DNA of 64,000 nt, from contig NZ_CP102381.1 of assembly GCF_029201445.1 (NCBI RefSeq), forward strand, positions 1,612,001 through 1,676,000. Reading direction: 5' to 3'. Source of the stretch: Thiomicrorhabdus lithotrophica. GTDB lineage: Bacteria > Pseudomonadota > Gammaproteobacteria > Thiomicrospirales > Thiomicrospiraceae. The translations under genes and the position numbers were made by a program. This document shows positions 17,205-26,118 of the stretch, one piece after another. The notes below the pieces were generated by a model. It saw only the letters and a list, made by a program, of their open reading frames with translations, was not told where the DNA came from and did not search any database. Every line of letters begins with the position of its first letter. Position 1 is the stretch's first letter.

Positions 17205-18555
17205 GTCTTAGTATTTGTTTTTTTAAGAAAAGTTTAGCCTTTATCAACTCAATATTTGTCGGTGAAATATCTGATTCCAGTTCGCTTATCAATGAAGACG
17301 ATAGATCAAATTTTGAATCTTGAATGGCATCCAACAAGTCTTTAAGCTTACGGTCTACACTTTCATTTCGAATACTAGTATCCATCACCCCAAGAAGAAC
17401 TTCATTGGCGTCTAAACCATATAACTCAGACTCTTCAATCAATTCTCCATCATCCAAAACATAACAAAGAACGTCCTTATAATCACTAATAACCAAAGGA
17501 GAATGTGTCGTCAATACAAATTGACAGTTTTTAAAAGTGCCCGTCAACCTAGAAATAAGAGTTCTTTGCCATTTCGGATGTAAATGCAAATCGACTTCAT
17601 CAATTAATACTATCCCATCACCTAAAAGTGGGTTTTCTAAGGATGGATTCATCATTGCTAATCGCCTTGCAATATCTCCCACTAACGCCATCAATGATTT
17701 TTCACCTTGCGATAGCTGGGCAACGTTTAGAGTTTCACCATCCTTATTAATTGCCATATGTAAGCGAGGTTTTCTTTGCACCCTTAAATTATCAAAACCA
17801 GGCATAAATTCTTTAATAGCCTCTCTAACGGCTACCAATTGAACATCTCTAGATGATGCATTTAGTTCATTCAGTTTATCCCATATCAGATTATTTTCAC
17901 CAAACATTTCCGACATTTTCTTCAGCACATCAGAGGACAGTCCTGCTTCATTTTCAGAATCTTCCCTTTCCCGAAACCATTCGAAAAACCTTCTAAAATC
18001 AACACCTCTATTCAGTGAATTGTCATAACCGTCAATTTGAGAGAAGGTATGCTTACTCCTGATTTTTAGGGGAATGTCTAAAACAGTTCTTTCTACAGGA
18101 TAATACGCAATCAGAGGTAGAGATTCATCAGGAGAAGCCTCTAAAATATCACGATACAAATTCGCAAGTTCAGAAGCATCTTTTAATTCGCTAACATACT
18201 CAGCTTTACGGCTCCTTTTAGTTTTTGCAACAACCCACTCAAAATTACGCTTACACTCACCTCCAAAGAAATCAATCCCTTTCTTATCAGAAACTTCAAT
18301 AGTAATCGAAGATGAAGATTTTCCATTCTTGATTATCATCTCACTAATAGGACTGCCATTTCCTTTTTCAGTTTTGAGCCTTGCAACAAACCAACTCAAA
18401 GAAGTTGATAATGATTTAAGCAATGACGTCTTACCAGCCCCGTTCCCCCCAACGAAAACAGTTACATTGGAGGTCTTTGTTATAGTTGGAGCTAAAGGGA
18501 CATCAATCTCTGAAAATCGACCAATATTTTTTAATCTAAACTTAATAATATCCAT
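17188..18555 (-). CDS. ptuA: Septu ATPase PtuA
   Basis: AAA/ABC-type ATPase of 455 aa: Walker A FVGGNGAGKTSLLKS near the N-terminus, ABC-like signature LSQGEKSLMALVGD, Walker B GIVLIDEVDLHLHPKWQR, and switch histidine segment LTTHSPLVI. It forms the sensor or ATPase half of Septu with PtuB. I start it at the ATG at 18555 (MDIIKFRLKNIGRF), the canonical N-terminus of the family. An open frame continues upstream to 18687, but that stretch is the HsdR relic read in the wrong frame. The ribosome binding site is weak. Confidence 0.85.
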   Translation of the reverse strand: MDIIKFRLKNIGRFSEIDVPLAPTITKTSNVTVFVGGNGAGKTSLLKSLSTSLSWFVARLKTEKGNGSPISEMIIKNGKSSSSITIEVSDKKGIDFFGGECKRNFEWVVAKTKRSRKAEYVSELKDASELANLYRDILEASPDESLPLIAYYPVERTVLDIPLKIRSKHTFSQIDGYDNSLNRGVDFRRFFEWFREREDSENEAGLSSDVLKKMSEMFGENNLIWDKLNELNASSRDVQLVAVREAIKEFMPGFDNLRVQRKPRLHMAINKDGETLNVAQLSQGEKSLMALVGDIARRLAMMNPSLENPLLGDGIVLIDEVDLHLHPKWQRTLISRLTGTFKNCQFVLTTHSPLVISDYKDVLCYVLDDGELIEESELYGLDANEVLLGVMDTSIRNESVDRKLKDLLDAIQDSKFDLSSSLISELESDISPTNIELIKAKLFLKKQILRHEKNN

Positions 18556-18610
18556 AATCACTTTTTCTATTTGATGCGTGTTAATGTTTTTTATTCTACA
18601 GCCCAGATAT

Positions 18611-18880
18611 TTAAGCATACAAATACTTCTGACACCCAACAAACGTTTCCCGATTGATTGCTCTCGAACCAAAGTAATTCGCGGCATCCGTCAGCCTATC
18701 GTATTTCAATTCAAGTAATGTGCGCATCTTGCTTGGTGATAACATCCACTCACCATCTTGAACATACTTACTAAAAATAAAGTCTTGCTATTTTTTATCT
18801 GAGAAATGGCTTTCAATGGAGTCATGCGCTTTTTGCTCTCGCTGCATAGACAAAAAACGCCAATACATCGTATATATCAT
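18611..18880 (-). pseudogene. C-terminal relic of a type I restriction subunit HsdR
   Basis: The minus strand reads FIFSKYVQDGEWMLSPSKM, then LLELKYDRLTDAANYFGS, and ends NRETFVGCQKYLYA before a stop. This fits the C-terminal tail of HsdR proteins (FVLxxYV, LLxLKYxxxxDA, FxGFQKYLY). One in-frame stop (near 18794) and the loss of everything upstream of about 18880 show it is dead. It ends 56 bp before the ptuA start. Confidence 0.65.
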
Positions 18881-18908
18881 TATCCTAGGCATCGATAGGT
18901 AAAAAGTA

Positions 18909-18929
18909 AAAAGGGGCTGCCCCTTTTTT
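18909..18929. terminator. Bidirectional terminator-like hairpin
   Basis: AAAAGGGG-CTG-CCCCTTTTTT: a GC stem with a 3-nt loop, flanked by an A-run on one side and a T-run on the other. It could stop transcription arriving from either side between the four-gene set and the Septu genes. Confidence 0.6.
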
Positions 18930-18940
18930 CCAATTAAGTA

Positions 18941-18965
18941 TATTTAAGTTTACTCCGACCCCAGT
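18941..18965 (-). repeat. GGGTCGGAGTAAACTTAAATA repeat, copy A
   Basis: Read on the minus strand it is AACTGGGGTCGGAGTAAACT. A direct relative lies at 19451-19475 and a third, inverted, at about 13586. Such GGGTCAGAGTAA boxes are often ends of small REP- or MITE-like elements. Confidence 0.45.
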
Positions 18966-18971
18966 TACTTT

Positions 18972-18988
18972 TGTAGTGGTCAACTAAA
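18972..18988 (+). repeat. Solo IS3-type inverted-repeat end
   Basis: TGTAGTGGTCAACTAAA matches the right terminal repeat of the IS at 7656-8897 (TGTAGTGGTCAAGTAAA) with one mismatch. No transposase is attached. Probably the scar of a lost related IS. Confidence 0.4.
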
Positions 18989-19083
18989 GGGTAGCGCCCC
19001 CTTTTCCCTAGTTTATCTGTCATAAAACACTTTATATTTCGTTAAATTCACACAAAAATCCATTAAAAACTCTCTCAAAAAAA

Positions 19084-19332
19084 CTACAAGGCCTGGTAAG
19101 TTTTACTTTTAACATCTGAAGCTAGCCACAAAAACCAACCCTCTCCCCTTGCAATAAATTGTGCAAATTTCTTAACGAAATGAACCATAAAAATCTCGTC
19201 TGCCCGAAGATGAACCTGCTCATCAAGTTTCCAGATTTCAGTGAATAAATTTAGAACTTGTCTATTTATGGAGCGGGGTTCATTTTTTGGGTTACTATTT
19301 TGTTGAAAGACAAAAAAGTAACGTGAAGCCAA
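19084..19332 (-). CDS. Doubtful small reading frame
   Basis: An 82-codon frame beginning MASRYFFVFQQNSNPKNEPRS. It has no recognisable domain and sits in a repeat-rich gap between two related GGGTCAGAGTAA boxes. Similar stretches turn up as spurious ORFs in repeat DNA. I include it only because the gap of about 670 bp contains nothing more convincing. Confidence 0.2.
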   Translation of the reverse strand: MASRYFFVFQQNSNPKNEPRSINRQVLNLFTEIWKLDEQVHLRADEIFMVHFVKKFAQFIARGEGWFLWLASDVKSKTYQAL

Positions 19333-19450
19333 TAGATAACATTAAGGTATATAAATATTAAAATGGCTTCGCAATTTCGTAGCTTAAAAAAGTAAGTTCC
19401 CCTTTTGCACACAAGTTACCATGCCTGGTAACTTCTTAATTAATTCCGTT

Positions 19451-19475
19451 TATTTAATGTTACTCTGACCCTAAT
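19451..19475 (-). repeat. GGGTCAGAGTAACATTAAATA repeat, copy B
   Basis: Direct relative of 18941-18965, 510 bp apart. Together they may delimit a small non-autonomous element. Confidence 0.45.
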
Positions 19476-19560
19476 TTTTTGATAATGCCTCTGAAACTTT
19501 CTTGAAAAAATCGAGAAGATTCAGATTGATGAGAGAACAGATATACGACTTTGCTAATAA

Positions 19561-20559
19561 CTAATCCACTTTTGAATACTGCCTATTTAATGAGACATAG
19601 AACTTTTTGGGTCTTTTATTCCATTTAATAGAATCCATAAAAACACTTTTATATGGATTCTGAATTATTTCTGGTACATAACCTTCACTCTCCATCTCAT
19701 CGCGGTTAACAAGATAAAGAAAGTATTCATCAGCCTTTTGTTTAGATACGTCTATTTCATTATCTGACCAAAAGAAGTTATACTCCCCAATGTATGATTT
19801 AACTTCAATAAACCTATCATGTAATGCAGACTCATGGTTATTAAAAGACACCACATCATAGCCAGCGTTAACATCATATTCAGAAATTTGCACAACCTTT
19901 TTGTAGTTTGATGAATGCCTAAGACGCTTTTTTTCAAACTCAACAACGAACTTCTCTGCCTCTTCACCGTAAAGCCTTTGTCTATGAAGTATTTCATCCA
20001 GTTCATCCAACCCCATTATTCCGCGTTTTTTTTGGGGTAAGATTGATTTATCGAACAACTTCTTATACTCATTGTTGATGAAGTATTTTTGAATTCTTTT
20101 ATCTGGATGAGCATTTAAAAAACTGAAATCTATTAAGAGCTGTTTAAAATTAGAATATTTAAATGTAAACGCAGAATTGTCTATTTGAACATGATTATAA
20201 ATAACATCGAAAGAGATATATTGATTACTAAATATTCGATGAAAAGCATCATCAGATGCTAAGATTATAAAAATTCTATCCAAAATTATGTTACTTAAAT
20301 AAGCCTTATTGACGAGGTTTGACTGAATTACCGTATCAACTTGTACATAACCATTTTCATCAAAACTTATTAAACGACAAGCTTGCAGAAAAGGAACACA
20401 TCCATCAAAATTTTTCTTTCCATCTATAACTCGATTATAGAAGAAGTTAGCAAAATCCTCATCGTTCCAGCCAGATTCAGAAGCCAATATATTATTTAAT
20501 AATTCCCAATAGATTGAAGGACTTCCTAAACTCTGAAATTTACTAACTTCTTCGAGCAT
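19561..20559 (-). CDS. DUF3883 domain protein (nuclease-like)
   Basis: Protein of 332 aa. The C-terminal 90 residues match DUF3883: HDRFIEVKSYIGEYNFFWSD, NEIDVSKQKADEYFLYLVNR. The E-x-K in IEVKS and the upstream Asp of GYDVVSF fit a PD-(D/E)xK nuclease core. The N-terminal 230 residues are helical and unassigned. DUF3883 domains are common in restriction-like systems and may cut DNA. It overlaps the SNF2 helicase gene by 17 bp and is the last gene of a leftward set with that helicase, a ParB-like protein and a C5 methyltransferase. Confidence 0.75.
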   Translation of the reverse strand: MLEEVSKFQSLGSPSIYWELLNNILASESGWNDEDFANFFYNRVIDGKKNFDGCVPFLQACRLISFDENGYVQVDTVIQSNLVNKAYLSNIILDRIFIILASDDAFHRIFSNQYISFDVIYNHVQIDNSAFTFKYSNFKQLLIDFSFLNAHPDKRIQKYFINNEYKKLFDKSILPQKKRGIMGLDELDEILHRQRLYGEEAEKFVVEFEKKRLRHSSNYKKVVQISEYDVNAGYDVVSFNNHESALHDRFIEVKSYIGEYNFFWSDNEIDVSKQKADEYFLYLVNRDEMESEGYVPEIIQNPYKSVFMDSIKWNKRPKKFYVSLNRQYSKVD

Positions 20560-22516
20560 AATCCTCCATCAATGCTTTAACTAAGTCACTCTCATCTTCA
20601 TCATCTATACGTGCAAACAACGGAATATCATCATCTATAATCTTAGACATCCTTTCAGCTTTAATCGCCAAACGTTTATTGATAACTCCATCAATTGAAT
20701 TCGTTGAAACAACGTAGTAATAATGAGTTTCTTGGCCGTCAGGTAAACCATAGCGATGGATACGATCCTTTGATTGTAAAAACATAGAACAGTTGTAATC
20801 ACGTTCCATATAAATAGCATTATGGCAACCTTTGTGTAAAGAGATTGACTCAGACACTGAAAACGGGTTAGCAATAACGACTTGAAAATCCATATTAGAT
20901 GGGTCATTAAACTTTTCTATCGTTTGTTCGCGTTCATCTTGAGCAACTTCACCAATCAGTAGTTTTGAAGAAATATTTTCAGCCAATAGAAATTCTTGTA
21001 ATTGTTTAGCGTTCTGGATAAATATAGTCCAAATTATTACCTTACCATCAGATGGAAAGACCCTATCAACAATCAAACTTTTGATTTTACTGAACTTTAC
21101 AGGAACTCTATTTGCAAAACTTTCTATTTTAGTAAATATTTCTGAATCATCTAGGTATTCATTAATGCCCTCAGTGTAGCGAACATTTGGGTCGACCTCG
21201 TCGAGCAAGTAATTATGCTCAAGGGCATCTTTTAAAGGTTTTAACAATAGAGAAGGATTTGTCGATGCTTGGCGTAATCGTATTAACTTTGCTTTATTCA
21301 AAACATCGTGAACCGTAGCCGCCCCATTTTCTTGAAATAATTTGATATATTTACTTTCAATATAGTCATATATCTCACGCTGATAAGCATCCATATCTAC
21401 TTCAACAATATGCTCTATTGGAGAAGCAAGTCCTAAATCCTTTTTCTTTATACGGATAAAATAAGGGGATATGTTTTTCTTAAACTGAAGAACTCTTGCA
21501 CTATCCGTATCAGAGTTCTTAGTCATATCTTTCAAGTTATGCCTATGAAATTTTAAAACTTCCATATGTTTGTGTGGATAAATAAATTTGTATAGATTGA
21601 AGAGGTCTTCATAACCATTAGGCACTGGAGTCCCAGTTAAAATAATCCTAGATGCGGCTTCTTTGGAAATTTCCATAATACTGTTCGCTGCAACTCCATA
21701 CTGGCTTTTAATTCGATGCGCTTCATCCACAACAATCATTGTCTTATGCCTTTTTAGGTAATCCGTGATTGCTTCTATTAGAGGCTCCACTCCTGCATGG
21801 GTTATAATTGTAATCTCGGCAGGATTACCAGAGTATAAATGCTGTAACCTTTCAGATTTAACTACATCACCAGAGATTCGTTGAATCGATGGATTACACC
21901 CATAACACTCAAGGTATTCATTTTCCCATGGCGCAAAAGCGGATAAAGGGCCTATAACCATAAGTTTATCAACATGCTTAGGGTTATCATTGGGTAGACT
22001 TTTTAAATAAGTATATGCTCCATATACTATTGAGGTTTTACCGGCACCTGGTACAGCAAAATTACAAGCATTTTGAGCAAATGCCATATGAAAAGCTGAG
22101 AGTAATTGTATTGGATACAAAGACCTCACCATATCCCTACTCAAAACATCTTTAAACTTTTTAAAATCTTCAACCAACTCTTCATTATTACCAAAAGCAT
22201 TATCTCGGATTAACCTTGCTTTTTCTGTAAACTCTTGGAATGTATTAATTTCTCGGTTATAACTTTCAATATCTTTTTTTGCATCTGCTGAAAGTTCAAC
22301 AATGAAATTGTATTCAGCGAGAAGGCTTGTCAACTCATCAATTACCTCAACCTTTTCATCTTCATCATAAGGGACAGATACAAACCCCTCATTTAGCTCT
22401 CCACCAAGCTTTTTTAAAGAGAAAGACAAACGACGGTCATCAATAATAGATTCTATTGCCCCTGTAAGAAGAAACTTTCCTTCCTTACTATTAAGAGTTA
22501 ATTGATGACTATTCAC
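20543..22516 (-). CDS. SNF2-family DEAH helicase/translocase
   Basis: SF2 ATPase of 657 aa. Motif I VPGAGKTSIVYGAYTYL lies near residue 157, motif II DEAH (VVDEAHRIKS) near 260, motif III LTGTPVPNGYEDLFNLYKFI near 292, and motif VI QSKDRIHRYGLPDGQ near 587. The TGTPxxN and DRxHRxG forms are typical of SNF2 translocases. It would supply DNA translocation for the set. It starts 2 bp after the ParB-like gene stop and overlaps the DUF3883 gene by 17 bp, so the three are tightly coupled. Confidence 0.85.
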   Translation of the reverse strand: MNSHQLTLNSKEGKFLLTGAIESIIDDRRLSFSLKKLGGELNEGFVSVPYDEDEKVEVIDELTSLLAEYNFIVELSADAKKDIESYNREINTFQEFTEKARLIRDNAFGNNEELVEDFKKFKDVLSRDMVRSLYPIQLLSAFHMAFAQNACNFAVPGAGKTSIVYGAYTYLKSLPNDNPKHVDKLMVIGPLSAFAPWENEYLECYGCNPSIQRISGDVVKSERLQHLYSGNPAEITIITHAGVEPLIEAITDYLKRHKTMIVVDEAHRIKSQYGVAANSIMEISKEAASRIILTGTPVPNGYEDLFNLYKFIYPHKHMEVLKFHRHNLKDMTKNSDTDSARVLQFKKNISPYFIRIKKKDLGLASPIEHIVEVDMDAYQREIYDYIESKYIKLFQENGAATVHDVLNKAKLIRLRQASTNPSLLLKPLKDALEHNYLLDEVDPNVRYTEGINEYLDDSEIFTKIESFANRVPVKFSKIKSLIVDRVFPSDGKVIIWTIFIQNAKQLQEFLLAENISSKLLIGEVAQDEREQTIEKFNDPSNMDFQVVIANPFSVSESISLHKGCHNAIYMERDYNCSMFLQSKDRIHRYGLPDGQETHYYYVVSTNSIDGVINKRLAIKAERMSKIIDDDIPLFARIDDEDESDLVKALMEDYARRS

Positions 22517-22518
22517 GC

Positions 22519-23934
22519 TTATTTATCCAACTTTTTTCTGATTTCCTCAGACAGTCTTGAAATTTCAACAATCAACTCTTTTGAAGAACTTAATTTTTCA
22601 ACAGCCCCAGAGTCATGAATGGACTTCAGTGAATTCTTCACTTCCATTAATAATTGATCTAAATCCTTTTCTTGCAATATAGATAACGCTGTTTCTATTA
22701 AAGAACCCACCTGCCCTAGAACGTCGGGCCGAGAAAAAGCCTCTTGCTCTTTATCAATTGCTTCCAAGGCTTGAACAGCCCTATTTACAAGCTTTATTGG
22801 TTGATTTGATTCTTGCTTATTCTTCAACTTATCAGTGTATAGCTCAAGATTATCTGTAAGACACTCAAGTGCATTATTTTTAAATTTATGATCACGGTCA
22901 TTTAGGTGAGAAACAATATCCTCAGAGTTATAGTCAATTTCTTGTTCTGATTTTAGAATTGGGTTAATTTTTTGAAAATGACTATCTCTGAATTCTATCC
23001 AAAGATTTCTGTCCCCAAAAATATGACTTTCCCTTCGCCCATGTGCTAAAACTCTGAACTTTTTACCCTCATATTTAACGCGAATATAGTCAAAAGCAAT
23101 CATTTGTAAATCTGCTACATCTTTTTTCTTATACCCGTCAAAACCTTTGGCACTTGGTTCACTTCCTCCCATAGCTTTAAGCCACTTAGTGAGATTTATA
23201 AACTGGTCTTCTCGCCCATCTAATTGAGTATAAATCCCCTCATAACCAAGGTAATCAAGATATTCATCCATTGTTTGGACGACATCAAGATATTCTATAA
23301 CTGTTGACTCATCTTCTCCCATCCAGTCATATATTTTTCCTATTGCTACTTTATTTGGCTTCTTACTATCATAAGGTTTCTCACCATTTAACCTTTTATA
23401 TAACCCTTTTGCCTTAAGATATTTCTCTATTGGATTATAACCAAGCTTCTCGTCCTCTCCCATTTGATATGAGGTCTCAAGCTTCTCAATTTCCAAGGGG
23501 TTTTCATCTAAGGTAACTGGTAATATTACGGCTTTAAAATAATCATACTTTTTGAGTCTGCTTAATAACATTGCCCGTCTATTACCATCAATGATTATTC
23601 CATCTTTAGTAATAATTCCAATTTTTTCTTGACCAAAACGTTCTAGACTTTTAAGAGTCTTATCATTCCTATCTTTTTTTGATTTATATAAAAGCTCTGC
23701 AATCTTGGCTCTTCCCTCTTTAGAGTACTCATCAATACTATGCCCTTGCTGTTCAAGCGACAAGGTTCTACTCAGAATGCGACCGTTATACTTGTTATAA
23801 ACTAAATACTCCAAAGGAATCTTATAAACATCAAAGCCTACTAACTCACCCATCCAAGGTAGTTCTTGAAAACCAATACGGTTAGCTTCGATTCGTAAAC
23901 CTTCAATATTTTTCGTTCGCAATTCTGGGTTCAT
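22519..23934 (-). CDS. ParB/sulfiredoxin-like domain protein
   Basis: Protein of 471 aa. Around residues 105-130 it reads KDGIIIDGNRRAMLLSRLKK, the core of the ParB N-terminal (sulfiredoxin-fold) domain, whose relatives hydrolyse CTP or cut DNA. It is preceded by SLEQQGHSIDEY-type elements and followed by helices (KVAIGKIYDWMGEDESTVIEY) that could be an HTH. The last 100 residues look coiled. It is not a chromosome-partition ParB: no ParA is near, and it sits with a methyltransferase and a helicase. In that setting I infer a DNA-binding or nicking component. A 190-bp gap separates it from the methyltransferase. Confidence 0.7.
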   Translation of the reverse strand: MNPELRTKNIEGLRIEANRIGFQELPWMGELVGFDVYKIPLEYLVYNKYNGRILSRTLSLEQQGHSIDEYSKEGRAKIAELLYKSKKDRNDKTLKSLERFGQEKIGIITKDGIIIDGNRRAMLLSRLKKYDYFKAVILPVTLDENPLEIEKLETSYQMGEDEKLGYNPIEKYLKAKGLYKRLNGEKPYDSKKPNKVAIGKIYDWMGEDESTVIEYLDVVQTMDEYLDYLGYEGIYTQLDGREDQFINLTKWLKAMGGSEPSAKGFDGYKKKDVADLQMIAFDYIRVKYEGKKFRVLAHGRRESHIFGDRNLWIEFRDSHFQKINPILKSEQEIDYNSEDIVSHLNDRDHKFKNNALECLTDNLELYTDKLKNKQESNQPIKLVNRAVQALEAIDKEQEAFSRPDVLGQVGSLIETALSILQEKDLDQLLMEVKNSLKSIHDSGAVEKLSSSKELIVEISRLSEEIRKKLDK

Positions 23935-24124
23935 AAATAACCTTTTAAAATTTTGTAAAATTAAACTTGCCTAATATCAATTACCGTTAGAAAACAGGTT
24001 TCACTTAGTTCGTAAAACCTTTAAACAGAAATCATCTTTAGGTCTTCTTTTTATAGATTGACTTTTCCTCTAAACAAACCCTGATTTACTCCGGATTCTA
24101 AAAGCTTTTGTTATATGGCTTAAT

Positions 24125-25822
24125 TCATCTTTTTTTGGAATCATCTTTGTAATCGTTTATCAGCCAAAGTAAGGCATAAGCCATAACAACCTGAATAACT
24201 GGCACCCTACCCTTAGGTAAAATATCGCATTTAATATACCCAAGTTCATCAAAATTGTAAAACTCATTCGATTTTATACGTATAGATTTAACAATATTTA
24301 TAGGATTGTTTGAGTCAATCAAGTCTAAATCGGTTTCATAGAGTTCTTGAAGGCTTATACCTTGCAACCCCTCTACAAGTCCATGCATATATTTATTCAG
24401 CATTGTTAAATCTACATTATTGTTTTTTAAAGCACTCTCCAGTACCTCGAAGTCTTTAGCTTTAAACTCATATACTCCATGACCTACTCCAGTCCCGAAA
24501 TAGGCAACAACAAACCATTTAGATGTATCTTTTACTCCGTAAGTATCGTTAAAGTTCTGTAAATCTACTGTCATATTACCAAGCTTAACGGGATGCCTTC
24601 TAAACTTAGCATTACTTAATCTTGTCTTTGGGGTCTCAAAAGTGCATACGTCAAAAGAATTCAGGTTAATGATTTTAAGGTAATTACCTTTTAGCTTACT
24701 GAAGCCTCTTTTTCGAGGTGTTTTACCTTTTAAACAAGCTTTTATCGCTCTAGCAAGTGCTGCACTAAGATGGGGAGAAACTGAATTGCCAATTTGTTTC
24801 CACTTTGTTGATTCGGTTCCAGTGAATTGGTAAACGAATGGATACCCCATCAATGTCGCTGCTTCTCTTATTGTAGGTAAACGATATTCTCCATTTTCCT
24901 CACGATTCAATTCTGATTTGAAAATCAAAGACTCTCGGGTTGATGCAGACCTTGTAGCCATAATTGTTCGACAGCTTCTATCTTCATTTTCAGGGAATGA
25001 CATTTTTCCCATATAAGGGTGATTTGTTTTTAGATGTTGCGCTTTTTCCCATTCAATCTTGTATAACCCTGTGTCGTAAAAGTGGTCTGTCAGTTCAGAC
25101 ATTTTCACTTTTAATTTTGGATAGTTAGGATCAACAAATTCACTATTATCATTTCTTTTCAGATAAGGTGAAGGAAGTCTAGATTTAATATATCCAAGAG
25201 TTTTATGATTCAACCAATTTGATATTGGTTTTGGAAATTCACCAGTTTCAATAAATTCACCAGCAATAAATCTCCTCCTAGATTGAGGAGCACCATAATC
25301 AGCTGCATTAAGAACATAACCTTTAGTTTGAATAGCAATATCATCGGCCTTTTTGCCAAGAGCTCTAGCCCAGCGACTAAGATTCAAATCTGAAAAAGTA
25401 TAGTTAGGTTGGATAAACTTTTCTGATTGCGGTACATTTTCCAAATACCATGCCTGCAATATCGATTTTTTTTGATGTTTTTTGACACAAATGACTCTAA
25501 GAAATGAAAGAATCAATTGAATCCCTGATATTTTGCAGGCTTTTCCGGCTTTATTGGACATTGAAAATGAAACACACGAAGGGCTTCCAATCAATATTTC
25601 AGTATCAGGAATCCCATCAATTTCTAGTACATCCCCAGAGTCCTCACCCCAGAAATCCATTACATCTTTTACAGAATCTTCTAAACCATGATTCAAGTTA
25701 TGTGAATCAATAGCTGGCTGCCAGAAATCAATTCCCATTACAACCTCAAAACCTTCCTGACGAAAGCCTTCGGAAAACCCTCCTGCACCACAGAAAAAAT
25801 CGATTACTCTTAACTTCACCAT
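24125..25822 (-). CDS. C5 DNA cytosine methyltransferase with long C-terminal extension
   Basis: Protein of 565 aa. Motif I DFFCGAGGFSEGF at residues 8-20; motif IV GSPSCVSFS with the catalytic Cys; motif VI WYLENVPQ; motif VIII APQSRRRFIAGE; motifs IX-X LMGYPFVYQF and QIGNSVSPHLSAALARAI. The core ends near residue 365. About 200 further residues, including KWFVVAYFGTGVGHGVYEF, are not part of a standard methyltransferase. The target sequence cannot be read. As the first gene of a leftward set with ParB-like, SNF2 and DUF3883 proteins, it probably protects host DNA from the others. Confidence 0.85.
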   Translation of the reverse strand: MVKLRVIDFFCGAGGFSEGFRQEGFEVVMGIDFWQPAIDSHNLNHGLEDSVKDVMDFWGEDSGDVLEIDGIPDTEILIGSPSCVSFSMSNKAGKACKISGIQLILSFLRVICVKKHQKKSILQAWYLENVPQSEKFIQPNYTFSDLNLSRWARALGKKADDIAIQTKGYVLNAADYGAPQSRRRFIAGEFIETGEFPKPISNWLNHKTLGYIKSRLPSPYLKRNDNSEFVDPNYPKLKVKMSELTDHFYDTGLYKIEWEKAQHLKTNHPYMGKMSFPENEDRSCRTIMATRSASTRESLIFKSELNREENGEYRLPTIREAATLMGYPFVYQFTGTESTKWKQIGNSVSPHLSAALARAIKACLKGKTPRKRGFSKLKGNYLKIINLNSFDVCTFETPKTRLSNAKFRRHPVKLGNMTVDLQNFNDTYGVKDTSKWFVVAYFGTGVGHGVYEFKAKDFEVLESALKNNNVDLTMLNKYMHGLVEGLQGISLQELYETDLDLIDSNNPINIVKSIRIKSNEFYNFDELGYIKCDILPKGRVPVIQVVMAYALLWLINDYKDDSKKR

Positions 25823-26118
25823 TACATACCTAATAAATACTTCTAATACTTTAAATGATAACTAGTGCTTATCTGAAAGCCCACAGTACATTGTGAATTT
25901 TAAACAATCTACAATAACGGATTAAATACAAAAAAGGTATTCTACTTAATATACACTCCAATTGTAGCTATAAAGAATACAAACTAAGTTTATCAACCCC
26001 CCACCATATACTTATAGTCAGCTGTAACATTTTTTAACTGTCCAAAATTGAAAGCATCTGCCTAACTTTTAAATCAAATCCCCAATTAGTTCCCAAAATT
26101 TTATAGATTGAATAAGAA
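25823..26118. other. Divergent intergenic region, no gene seen
   Basis: AT-rich, about 300 bp between the start of the methyltransferase gene and the structured element before mobV. Promoters for both directions must lie here, but I see no clear operator. Confidence 0.4.

Noticed and set aside
18556-18687. Longer PtuA N-terminus starting at 18687
   Set aside because: The extension reads through HsdR relic DNA in another frame; the family N-terminus begins at 18555.
16575-19560. A retron accompanying the PtuA/PtuB-like genes
   Set aside because: No reverse-transcriptase motif (YxDD) in any frame nearby and no convincing msr/msd inverted repeats; only an HsdR relic and repeat DNA.
19561-25822. 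Assignment of the four-gene set to DISARM or BREX
   Set aside because: A C5 methyltransferase and SNF2 helicase also occur in DISARM, but drmB (DUF1998) and drmC (phospholipase D) are absent; no pglZ, brxC or brxL is present for BREX.
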